Assembly: GCA_019090225.1 (NCBI GenBank)
Contig: JAHRWI010000017.1
Span: 1 to 7,972, forward strand
Length of the DNA stretch: 7,972 bases
Direction: 5' to 3'
Source: Porticoccaceae bacterium
Lineage (GTDB): Bacteria > Pseudomonadota > Gammaproteobacteria > Pseudomonadales > Porticoccaceae
Each line of letters opens with the position of its first letter. The first letter of the stretch is position 1. The position numbers were made by a program, and so were the translations under genes. Below, piece by piece: positions 1 through 5,816 of the stretch. The notes under the pieces were generated by a model that saw only the letters and a program-made list of their open reading frames with translations, was not told the origin of the DNA and searched no databases.

Positions 1-487
1 CACTGGTCCAACTATTGGTGATATGGCAATCATCGCAGGTATTGGTACTGGCGATATGGTTGCCGGGCTTACCCGTGGCTGTCGTACCGTTATGGCAGCT
101 CGAACAGGTCCCCGTGACAGCGGCGTGATCAACTTGTGTGCCTGAAGTCCAGTTCGTTAAAGAATGACAGGCGGCGCAGTTATCCGTAGATCTTATATGA
201 TTAACTGGTTTCGCTGATGCCCGAACAGCCCCGCCCTGAATATGACAAGCCACGCACTGTCTCGGAACGCCCTTGAATAACCCTCGGGTATGACAGCTTT
301 CGCAATCTTGTTCGGCATGGGCACCGTCCAGAGGGAACCCGGTTGTTATGTGATCAAACTCGGACTCAACCTCCGCGGTAGACGCGGCAAAAGTGGTTAC
401 TGGCGCTAAAAACACTGCGCTTAAACTCACGGCTACCGCAAAAAGTAGTGCAGCAGTTCTAAATACCTTTGACTTTCCGATTCCCAT
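1..487 (-). CDS. Multiheme c-type cytochrome, N-terminal part (runs off the left edge)
   Basis: Exported multiheme cytochrome c, probably a periplasmic or surface electron carrier. The 162 visible residues start at an ATG at 487 with a signal peptide (basic n-region, hydrophobic residues about 11-30, Ala-rich cleavage site near 34-35). Five CXXCH heme sites follow, with first Cys at 62, 78, 104, 128 and 151. Residues 44-66 (FDH, then GFPLDGAH, then CESCH) match the triheme unit of the upstream 21-heme gene. From about residue 95 a different, shorter repeat begins: an NHI element, a CXXCH ending in a Trp-Thr-Ser turn, then a CXXCH followed by NGTTATGK. The frame is open to base 1, so total length and heme count are unknown. 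It lies 9 bp after the 21-heme gene with no clear ribosome site of its own, which suggests translational coupling. The family call is firm; the partner and terminal acceptor are unknown. Confidence 0.9.
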   Translation of the reverse strand, partial: MGIGKSKVFRTAALLFAVAVSLSAVFLAPVTTFAASTAEVESEFDHITTGFPLDGAHAEQDCESCHTRGLFKGVPRQCVACHIQGGAVRASAKPVNHIRSTDNCAACHSLTNWTSGTQVDHAAVTGTCSSCHNGTTATGKPGNHIASTNTCDDCHITNSWTS

Positions 488-496
488 GACCACAGC

Positions 497-2095
497 TTAC
501 CGCATCCTGACTTTCCCAAAAGATTCTGTTATGTGACAGCGGCCACAATCCCGACCGAATCGCCTGTTGTGCACATCATCGCTTAAATGACAGGCAACAC
601 AGGCTGAACTTTGTTTCACACTGGCGGTTGCTGAGGGCCTACTGTGGCAGTCATTGCAGCTTAACTCTATATGGCCACCGTCGAGAGGAAAATCTGTTTG
701 GCGGTCATGATCAAATAACCATAACAGCCAATCGTTTGGGTTGTGGCAGCCCACGCAGTCTGTGCCAAGCGCTCCTTCGTGTGAGTCCTCTTCCCTGTGG
801 CAGTCTACGCAATTTTTTGGGGCATTGCTAAACACCTGTGACGCATGGCAAGACCCGCAGGAAGTAACCGCGTGCATGCCCACCAGGGGGAAGGTCGTAT
901 AGTCATGGCTGAATTGGACCCGATCTCGCCAGCCATCAGCATTATGGCAATCCTGGCACTGCCTCCCCAGAGAATTCCGGTGAACGTCATCCGCTTTATG
1001 GCAATCCCCACAAATCATGCTCAGTTGCTCGTCTTTGCGCTTTAAACCATCACGATGACAGCTTTCACATTGTATCTTCGCGTGTTTGCCAACTAGCCTA
1101 AAATCCGTATCGCGGTCGTGATCGAAAGTGAGTTTTGTCCAGCGGGTGTTACCGTGGCATGACTCGCACTCCCGTCCGTTTTTGCCGTAATGTTCGTCAT
1201 CATTTTGATGACAATCTACACATTCGGATCCGGGTTTTTGCTTAAATGCAGATTGCTTGTGGCAGGCTCGGCAAGTCAGCTTTGTATGGCTCCCTCGAAG
1301 TTTAAAATCGGTATCTCGATCATGCTCAAAACTGATTTTCTCCCAGTCAGAGGTATTATGGCATTTGCCACATTGTTCGCCATTGGCGCCACTGTGCACA
1401 TCGCTTAGCGCGTGGCAGGAAATGCAGGTGGTGGGCGTTGTACGGTATTTCTCATCTGGGTGACAGGCATTGCACTGCACTTGCCGGTGCTTGCCGCGCA
1501 GCGGAAATTCCGTTTTGTCATGATCGTAGGTATGGTGACTCCAACCCTTAGGCGAATGGCAGTCCTGGCACGCTTCGCCCAGAATGCCCTGATGTCTGTC
1601 GATTGTCTCATGGCACGTATGGCATTGATCTGATGCTTCGCGGTATTTTTCCCCCAGGTGGTGGCAGGAAGTGCATAGCACTGTGCGGTGTTTCTCTGCG
1701 AGCTCAAAATCCGTTTGCCCGTGATCAAAACTATCCGCATCCAAATTTACGATATCGCCCTTTCGACCAATGTGTTCGGTATGGCACATTGTGCACGACT
1801 TTTTTTGTGTCTTACTCAAGCGACCATGGAACCCTAGCGTCTTTTTGACTTCTGTTGCCAATTCCTCGTGGCAATCCAGACACAGCTGAGTCTGACTTGT
1901 ATCCCTGGATGTGTCGTGACATTTCGCACAGGTTTGTTCAAATTCCGCGTGCCCTGTAATTACCTCCCCGGGCATCAATAGTTTCTTGAACGAAAATCCC
2001 TCGTTTTTTTCGGCTGCCACAGAACTACCGGGTAGTAGCAGGGCAATGTAAAGCATAACTATAGCTCTATAACTGCATGCCTGGAGAGCATTCAC
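497..2095 (-). CDS. 21-heme periplasmic cytochrome c
   Basis: Exported electron-transfer protein of 532 residues with 21 CXXCH heme-attachment sites. First Cys positions are 56, 72, 101, 141, 158, 176, 208, 224, 242, 275, 292, 310, 343, 362, 380, 413, 429, 447, 480, 499 and 517. The start is GTG. It gives a signal peptide with Arg10 and a hydrophobic core at about 11-23, with VAA|E cleavage after residue 28. The alternative Met14 would lose the basic n-region. An N-terminal three-heme domain (about 45-110) is followed by six tandem three-heme units of 67-70 residues. Each unit carries an F-D-H element, a G-x-H element and a D-x-H element. These provide three non-heme-motif histidines per three hemes, likely distal ligands. 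Trp usually follows the third heme of a unit; the last unit has Phe instead and the chain ends soon after. It is the third gene of a four-gene leftward unit. I infer that it carries electrons across the periplasm. No substrate-binding domain is visible. Confidence 0.95.
   Translation of the reverse strand: MNALQACSYRAIVMLYIALLLPGSSVAAEKNEGFSFKKLLMPGEVITGHAEFEQTCAKCHDTSRDTSQTQLCLDCHEELATEVKKTLGFHGRLSKTQKKSCTMCHTEHIGRKGDIVNLDADSFDHGQTDFELAEKHRTVLCTSCHHLGEKYREASDQCHTCHETIDRHQGILGEACQDCHSPKGWSHHTYDHDKTEFPLRGKHRQVQCNACHPDEKYRTTPTTCISCHALSDVHSGANGEQCGKCHNTSDWEKISFEHDRDTDFKLRGSHTKLTCRACHKQSAFKQKPGSECVDCHQNDDEHYGKNGRECESCHGNTRWTKLTFDHDRDTDFRLVGKHAKIQCESCHRDGLKRKDEQLSMICGDCHKADDVHRNSLGRQCQDCHNADGWRDRVQFSHDYTTFPLVGMHAVTSCGSCHASQVFSNAPKNCVDCHREEDSHEGALGTDCVGCHNPNDWLLWLFDHDRQTDFPLDGGHIELSCNDCHSRPSATASVKQSSACVACHLSDDVHNRRFGRDCGRCHITESFGKVRMR
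533..1729 (-). repeat. Six tandem triheme units within the 21-heme cytochrome
   Basis: Residues 123-521 of the cytochrome form six diverged units of roughly 201-210 bp. The first heme Cys of successive units are at residues 141, 208, 275, 343, 413 and 480, giving steps of 67, 67, 68, 70 and 67. Each unit has three CXXCH sites and three further conserved His (unit 1: 125, 136, 168; unit 3: 258, 270, 302; unit 6: 463, 475, 509). The constant spacing points to growth by unit duplication. Confidence 0.85.
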
Positions 2096-2104
2096 CTACG
2101 CTTG

Positions 2105-2110
2105 CCCCTT
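2105..2110 (-). promoter_or_regulatory. Ribosome binding site supporting the GTG start of the 21-heme cytochrome
   Basis: On the minus strand AAGGGG lies 9 nt before the GTG at 2095. The in-frame Met14 codon has no comparable site close by, and starting there would remove the positively charged part of the signal peptide. The site sits in the 21-bp gap after the b-type cytochrome gene. Confidence 0.5.
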
Positions 2111-2116
2111 GCTTTA

Positions 2117-3058
2117 CTAATAAGTGTGGACGGCATAAACGTGCACAAAGCCAGTGATTATTAGCATGAAGAATATGGGCAGGTGAAGCATATGCCATAA
2201 GGAAAACAGGTGTTCATAAAAACTTAGGCCTGCAGTTTTACGAACGGTGGAGAGATATGCTGCGATGTGCTCACGAACGGCACTATAATGTAACTGCCTT
2301 TCAGCTTCCGATAACTGTTGGTATTTGCTATTGAGGCGCTGGTCTTTTTTTAGGTGCCCTAGGAGGGCGGTATATGCCATACGGGTGCTTATCCCAAGCG
2401 ACAAAATATTAAAGAAGTTGCCAATTAGTCCGCCGCGCTTTAACACCTTCTGCTCAAAGGCTTTGAGCTTGTTTGCCAGATTCTCACTGATGTACAGCAG
2501 ATCGTCTCCACGATCAGCATCCAATTGTTTTTGTGCCCACAGTTTGTGGTTTTTCAGCTCAGCGAGCTCAACCTTTTTTCCGTACAGACCAAAATGTATT
2601 TTGCCGTATATGAACCTGCCCACAAGCCCGCTGGCCACCATCAACAGCATGCACGCCAAAGCGATGTTGCTGTTGGTAGAGCCAAGGCTAAAATTGCAAT
2701 GGTAGAGCACCAGTAGTGGCCCCACCAAGCCCATGATCATGTGCCACTTGAACCAGGTCCTAGTAGAAAATATAAACATAGAATTATCGTAAAACCGTTT
2801 TTTCAAGGGATAAATCAACAAAATGAGCATCATGGAACCACCGACAATACCCAAGGCATAACCTATGCCGTATTCTGCAGACAATATGAATTCATTACGT
2901 AGTTGCCATCCTGTATACATCGCTACCAGGAAAGCAATTCCGAATAAGATACTCATAAGTGGCAGCTTGAACCGCTCGGGAGTTGAGGCTGGGTTCGCTG
3001 CCAGCGTGGAACCTTTATCATTGCGTTCGTCTGACGAACCAGTTGTCACGGTGGTCAT
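2117..3058 (-). CDS. Diheme b-type cytochrome-like membrane protein
   Basis: Inner-membrane protein of 313 residues, likely moving electrons across the membrane through b-type hemes. Hydrophobic segments are near 33-51, 62-84, 104-121, 130-151 and 286-309. Positive charge follows segments 2 (KKR at 86-88) and 4 (KK at 161-162), so the N-terminus and the long charged stretch 152-285 should face the cytoplasm. Segment 3 has H106 and H120, and the last segment has H292 and H306. Both pairs are spaced 14 residues apart, as in ferric-reductase and cytochrome b heme-binding helices. H283, H289 and H311 are nearby alternatives. No NAD(P)H or flavin domain is present, so a separate donor is needed; the divergent flavoprotein at 4497 is a candidate. 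Translation is probably coupled to the preceding gene. The gap is 9 bp, and the TAGGG formed by that gene's stop codon and the next two bases lies 7 nt before this ATG. The b-heme role is inferred from histidine spacing; exact family is uncertain. Confidence 0.75.
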   Translation of the reverse strand: MTTVTTGSSDERNDKGSTLAANPASTPERFKLPLMSILFGIAFLVAMYTGWQLRNEFILSAEYGIGYALGIVGGSMMLILLIYPLKKRFYDNSMFIFSTRTWFKWHMIMGLVGPLLVLYHCNFSLGSTNSNIALACMLLMVASGLVGRFIYGKIHFGLYGKKVELAELKNHKLWAQKQLDADRGDDLLYISENLANKLKAFEQKVLKRGGLIGNFFNILSLGISTRMAYTALLGHLKKDQRLNSKYQQLSEAERQLHYSAVREHIAAYLSTVRKTAGLSFYEHLFSLWHMLHLPIFFMLIITGFVHVYAVHTY

Positions 3059-3067
3059 TCCTCGACC

Positions 3068-3952
3068 CTAATTGTCTGTGATCTGTTTACTGATGATCAA
3101 TGTTAGCGTGTCTTGATAGTCTGGTGGTACGGGATTGGATAATGCTTCAAAATCGCCGGCTTGTCTCATTGGGTTGCCGGACTGGGATATCCTGGCGCCG
3201 ACCACAATTTGTTTGCCACCGGAAATCGAGTGTTCCGGTGCCATAGCCATGCTGTCATCCAGAACGACAATAAGAGGCAAATCTCCCACCCTCTTTTTCA
3301 ATACGGCGAGAGGAACCTTCGCTTTTCCCGAGGCTCCTGTGGCGCGGGCGAAAATAAAAACCACATGATTTGAGGGAACTTGATCTACCAATGCTGGATT
3401 CAGAGTAACTTCAAGCTTCAGGCCGGAGCCATTATCGAGATTGTCCTTCGCGTCTGTGGTTGCGGTCGTTGTTTGCGTCAGGTAGTCGGTTAACAAACTG
3501 CTACCAGGTGGAGGAGCCAGCCGATTACGACGAGTTGATCTAAAGGGCGCGTCCTGTGACGCCTCGGGTAACGGCAGTGCTTCTCCGCTATAACCCAGCG
3601 CCCTGGCTTTTTTGAAGGCCTCGCCAGCCTCCTGCCAACGTTGCAAGTGGTGGTAGGACTGAGCCAGCAATACCCAGCCCTTCAAGTCGTCGGGTTCCTT
3701 CTCCAAACGAGCCCGCAGACCTTCCGTGAGATCCCCTACCGAATCTACTTTTTTAACTGCTTCAGGGCTGACCAGCATATCAGTAACATCAGTGACAGTG
3801 ATCCCCGGTTTTTCGAGATCGGGCAACACCGCGTCGAGCGAATCCAGGGGGTCGAGCGATTTATTAGCTTGAAGTTGCCAGTAAGCAACCCCGATGACTA
3901 AGGCCAGGACGAGTAGTAACTTGCTCCATCGTGACGAAATCATGCGGCCCAT
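3068..3952 (-). CDS. CcmI-like cytochrome c maturation protein, shortened form with TPR
   Basis: Membrane-anchored periplasmic protein of 294 residues related to CcmI (CycH), which holds apocytochrome c for heme ligation by the CcmF/CcmH machinery. There is one N-terminal membrane segment (about 11-25). A TPR-like region lies near 85-121 (WVLLAQSYHHLQRW then EAFKKARALG). A Pro/Ser/Thr-rich linker spans about 125-170, and the C-terminal CcmI domain spans about 178-285. That domain shows VFIFARA, PLAVLKKRVGDLPL, LDDSMAM, VGARISQSGNP and GDFEA. Classical CcmI has two membrane segments with a cytoplasmic loop between them; that first part is absent here. It is the first gene of the leftward unit and precedes the b-type and two multiheme cytochromes, which implies a dedicated maturation role. 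The ATG at 3952 is supported by AGGAG 6 nt upstream; Met4 would be too far from it. No other ccm gene is in the window. Confidence 0.85.
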   Translation of the reverse strand: MGRMISSRWSKLLLVLALVIGVAYWQLQANKSLDPLDSLDAVLPDLEKPGITVTDVTDMLVSPEAVKKVDSVGDLTEGLRARLEKEPDDLKGWVLLAQSYHHLQRWQEAGEAFKKARALGYSGEALPLPEASQDAPFRSTRRNRLAPPPGSSLLTDYLTQTTTATTDAKDNLDNGSGLKLEVTLNPALVDQVPSNHVVFIFARATGASGKAKVPLAVLKKRVGDLPLIVVLDDSMAMAPEHSISGGKQIVVGARISQSGNPMRQAGDFEALSNPVPPDYQDTLTLIISKQITDN

Positions 3953-3958
3953 TAATAT

Positions 3959-3963
3959 CTCCT
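3959..3963 (-). promoter_or_regulatory. Ribosome binding site of the CcmI-like gene
   Basis: AGGAG on the minus strand is 6 nt before the ATG at 3952. It is a strong Shine-Dalgarno match and picks this start over the in-frame ATG three codons later. Confidence 0.7.
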
Positions 3964-3977
3964 AATCATTATGATGT

Positions 3978-3997
3978 AGCGGCTTACATTCGCCGCT
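3978..3997 (-). repeat. Inverted repeat in the leader of the leftward operon
   Basis: AGCGGC (3978-3983) and GCCGCT (3992-3997) form a perfect 6-bp stem around an 8-nt loop, 26 nt upstream of the CcmI-like start codon. It could be an RNA hairpin in the leader or a small operator. No U-run follows, so it is not an intrinsic terminator. Confidence 0.4.
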
Positions 3998-4116
3998 TAG
4001 GTTCACATATTTAAGTGGTCAACCCAGGATCGAACCCGCTCACCCAAACCTTTCCAGGATGGGTTTATCGCTGCAGAAGCCATGAACAGACTACTCGAAT
4101 TTACATCCGGCCTTCA

Positions 4117-4145
4117 ATTGTATGTTATGACTGAAAGTGTGTCTC
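4117..4145 (-). promoter_or_regulatory. Candidate sigma70-like promoter of the leftward operon
   Basis: On the minus strand a GAGACA box (4140-4145, four of six consensus bases) is followed after exactly 17 bp by TACAAT (4117-4122, five of six). Transcription would begin near 4110 and leave a leader of roughly 155 nt before the CcmI-like gene. The -35 box lies inside the palindrome 4139-4158. It is a by-eye match only. Confidence 0.35.
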
Positions 4146-4158
4146 CGACCGGGGACAC
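4139..4158. repeat. Palindromic element, possible operator over the leftward -35 box
   Basis: Arms GTGTCTCC (4139-4146) and GGGGACAC (4151-4158) pair along 8 bp with one G-T wobble around the 4-nt centre GACC. It covers the candidate -35 box of the leftward promoter, where a bound regulator could block or assist RNA polymerase. No T-run flanks it, so it is unlikely to be a terminator. I cannot assign a regulator family. Confidence 0.4.
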
Positions 4159-4300
4159 TGTGCAGCTCCTGGATGATATCCTGTTAGCTCTTTGGGATTC
4201 TATCGGATTGTTGAGCAACAATACGTTCGCTGGTCTGCAAATCAGGATAACAGTCGTTTTAAAGATTACCGTTTAGCGTAGGGTACTTGTTTTTGGTTGG

Positions 4301-4356
4301 TTGTCGGGTAGAACTTTTGGCTCGGAAATAGTGTCTTACCCGCTTGTCGGCTAGAA
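4301..4356. repeat. Direct repeat pair TTGTCGGSTAGAA
   Basis: TTGTCGGGTAGAA at 4301-4313 recurs as TTGTCGGCTAGAA at 4344-4356, with 12 of 13 bases identical and starts 43 bp apart (about four helical turns). The pair lies 87-142 bp upstream of the -10-like box of the rightward unit, a place where activator sites occur. Function is unknown. Confidence 0.35.
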
Positions 4357-4442
4357 TTACTGCGTACGGTATGCCGGCTGCAAAAGCCCGATTTTGTTAA
4401 CTATGTCACGTTAAAGCGCCAGGGCATTTTGCACATTTCACG

Positions 4443-4448
4443 TATAAT
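4443..4448 (+). promoter_or_regulatory. Candidate -10 box of the rightward unit
   Basis: A perfect TATAAT lies 48 bp before the flavoprotein start codon. No good -35 box is found at 16-18 bp (the 17-bp position reads CAGGGC), and there is no TGn extension, so the promoter would depend on an activator or be weak. TTGCAC at 4429-4434 is too close to serve as a -35 box. Confidence 0.4.
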
Positions 4449-4480
4449 GCGGACCCTTGCCGCCGCACCTCTCCTTCATC

Positions 4481-4486
4481 GGAAGG
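4481..4486 (+). promoter_or_regulatory. Ribosome binding site of the flavoprotein gene
   Basis: GGAAGG lies 10 nt before the ATG at 4497. Spacing is a little long but it is the only purine-rich site there, and the start gives a clean N-terminal membrane anchor. Confidence 0.4.
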
Positions 4487-4496
4487 CCCTAACTCT

Positions 4497-5816
4497 ATGA
4501 ATATTTTTGGCGAGCTGATAGACCCCACAATTTTGGTCTACGTTGTGCCCATGATGTTTATTTGGGCTGCTTACCAGGTGTACCAGCGTTGCCGCCACCA
4601 AGCCGCTGCGCAAAAACAGAAGGAAGCGCAAAATTCCGGTCTAGCCGAGCCAGCTAGCTTGCATCCCGTCATTGACCCCAGCTCGTGCCTTGGTTGCGGG
4701 GCTTGTGTACACGCGTGTCCAGAGGGAGAAATTCTCGGCCTGATCCACGGTAAAGCCGTGCTCGTTAATCCGAGTAGTTGTATTGGACATGGTGCTTGCA
4801 AGACAGCATGCCCGCGTGAAGCCATAACCCTGGTTTTTGGCACAGAAACACGCGGTGTCGATATCCCCGTGCTTAAACCAAATTTCGAGACCAATGTCCC
4901 CGGGATTTTTGTCGCTGGTGAGCTGGGCGGAATGGGACTCATTCGCAACGCGCTTACTCAGGGCGTGCAGGCAGCGGATGCGATTGCCAAGGTCGCACCC
5001 AAACAACCCCCGGCCGAACTTGATTTAATGATAGTGGGTGCAGGCCCCGCCGGAATCGCCGCATCCCTCAGTGCCAAGGCTAACAATCTTAAGTTCGTTA
5101 CTATCGACCAGGATTCAGTTGGGGGTACTGTTGCGCATTTTCCACGGAACAAAATTGTTATGACGGCCCCTGTAGTTTTACCCATCGTGGGCAAGATCAG
5201 GTTCAAGGAAACCACCAAGGAGGCACTGCTGGAGTTTTGGCAGCGAATTATTACCGATACCAGTCTGAAAATTAACCACAATGAACAACTAGAGGCAGTT
5301 GATCGACAGGCCCATACGTTCATCCTAAAGACGTCAAGGGGCGAGTATTCCAGTCGAAACTTACTGCTATGTCTCGGGAGACGGGGTACGCCACGCAAAC
5401 TCGGTGTCGATGGTGAAGACCTGACGAAAGTGGTTTATCGCCTGATTGATTCAGCCCAATATCGCCACCAGCATGTGCTGGTGGTCGGTGGGGGGGATAG
5501 TGCTCTGGAAGCTGCGATCAGCATTGCTGAAGAGCCAGGGACGACGGTAAGCCTATCTTATAGAGGCGAGTCATTTTCACGGGCCAAGCCCAAAAATCGT
5601 GAGAAACTCGCTGCCGCTGTAGAAAAACATGATCTAAAAGTTATGTTGAATTCAACCGTATCGTCCATCGCAAAAATATCTGTCGATATACAACACAATA
5701 GTGGCATCTTCACCGTAAAAAATAACGCCGTTATCGTATGCGTAGGTGGAATATTGCCAACGCCTTTCCTGGAAAAATTAGGTGTTTCAATAGAGAGCAA
5801 ATATGGCACAGCCTAG
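4497..5816 (+). CDS. Membrane-anchored ferredoxin / FAD-NAD(P)H oxidoreductase, circularly permuted
   Basis: Predicted NAD(P)H-linked flavoprotein of 439 residues that passes electrons to or from Fe-S clusters at the inner membrane. A membrane segment (about 10-30) followed by basic residues places the rest in the cytoplasm. A two-cluster ferredoxin domain follows. Motif one has C64, C67, C70 and C74; motif two has C95, H98, C101 and C105, with His replacing a cluster Cys. Residues 119-163 (GVDIP, NVPGIFVAGELGG, then a helix) resemble the FAD-closing end of thioredoxin reductases. A full FAD Rossmann motif follows (GAGPAG at 181-186), then SVGGTVAHFP, then an NAD(P) motif GGGDSA (331-336). 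The chain stops after LGVSIESKYGTA, where that closing segment would normally come. No CXXC disulfide motif is present in the NAD(P)-binding domain, so disulfide reduction is unlikely. From memory, similar fused proteins end at the same place. It is the first gene rightward and overlaps the next by 14 bp. Confidence 0.85.
   Translation: MNIFGELIDPTILVYVVPMMFIWAAYQVYQRCRHQAAAQKQKEAQNSGLAEPASLHPVIDPSSCLGCGACVHACPEGEILGLIHGKAVLVNPSSCIGHGACKTACPREAITLVFGTETRGVDIPVLKPNFETNVPGIFVAGELGGMGLIRNALTQGVQAADAIAKVAPKQPPAELDLMIVGAGPAGIAASLSAKANNLKFVTIDQDSVGGTVAHFPRNKIVMTAPVVLPIVGKIRFKETTKEALLEFWQRIITDTSLKINHNEQLEAVDRQAHTFILKTSRGEYSSRNLLLCLGRRGTPRKLGVDGEDLTKVVYRLIDSAQYRHQHVLVVGGGDSALEAAISIAEEPGTTVSLSYRGESFSRAKPKNREKLAAAVEKHDLKVMLNSTVSSIAKISVDIQHNSGIFTVKNNAVIVCVGGILPTPFLEKLGVSIESKYGTA
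5465..5484. repeat. Perfect 9-bp inverted repeat inside the flavoprotein gene
   Basis: CCACCAGCA (5465-5473) and TGCTGGTGG (5476-5484) flank a 2-bp centre, encoding the stretch just before the GGGDSA loop. A run of seven G follows at 5490-5496. The element could form a GC-rich mRNA hairpin, though codon choice alone may explain it. Confidence 0.45.

Larger units (their letters stand above)
3953..4496. other. Divergent intergenic region between the two transcription units
   Basis: 544 bp with no convincing gene. It holds candidate promoters for both directions (minus strand about 4117-4145, plus strand near 4443-4448). It also holds a palindrome over the leftward -35 box (4139-4158), a hairpin in the leftward leader (3978-3997) and a 13-bp direct repeat (4301-4313 and 4344-4356). 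CCAGGAT also occurs twice, exactly 30 bp apart (4024-4030 and 4054-4060). A 64-codon open frame at 4082-4276 has no recognisable domain and crosses these signals, so I do not call it a gene. The length and symmetry suggest shared control of both units. Confidence 0.6.

Noticed and set aside
1405..1740. 111-codon frame overlapping the 21-heme gene on the same strand
   Set aside because: It is a shadow frame of the cytochrome gene created by its repeated composition, with no independent start signal or domain.
4010..4035. GGTTCGATCC on the minus strand, resembling a tRNA T-arm or attachment site
   Set aside because: The flanking bases do not pair as a T-stem and no anticodon or acceptor arms are nearby; no integrase or second copy is seen.
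4082..4276. 64-codon open frame on the plus strand in the intergenic region
   Set aside because: No ribosome site, no recognisable domain, and it crosses the promoter and palindrome candidates; frames of this length occur by chance.
5490..5496. Run of seven G, possible slippage or phase-variation site
   Set aside because: It is explained by consecutive glycine codons of the conserved GGGDSA nucleotide-binding loop; the reading frame continues intact.
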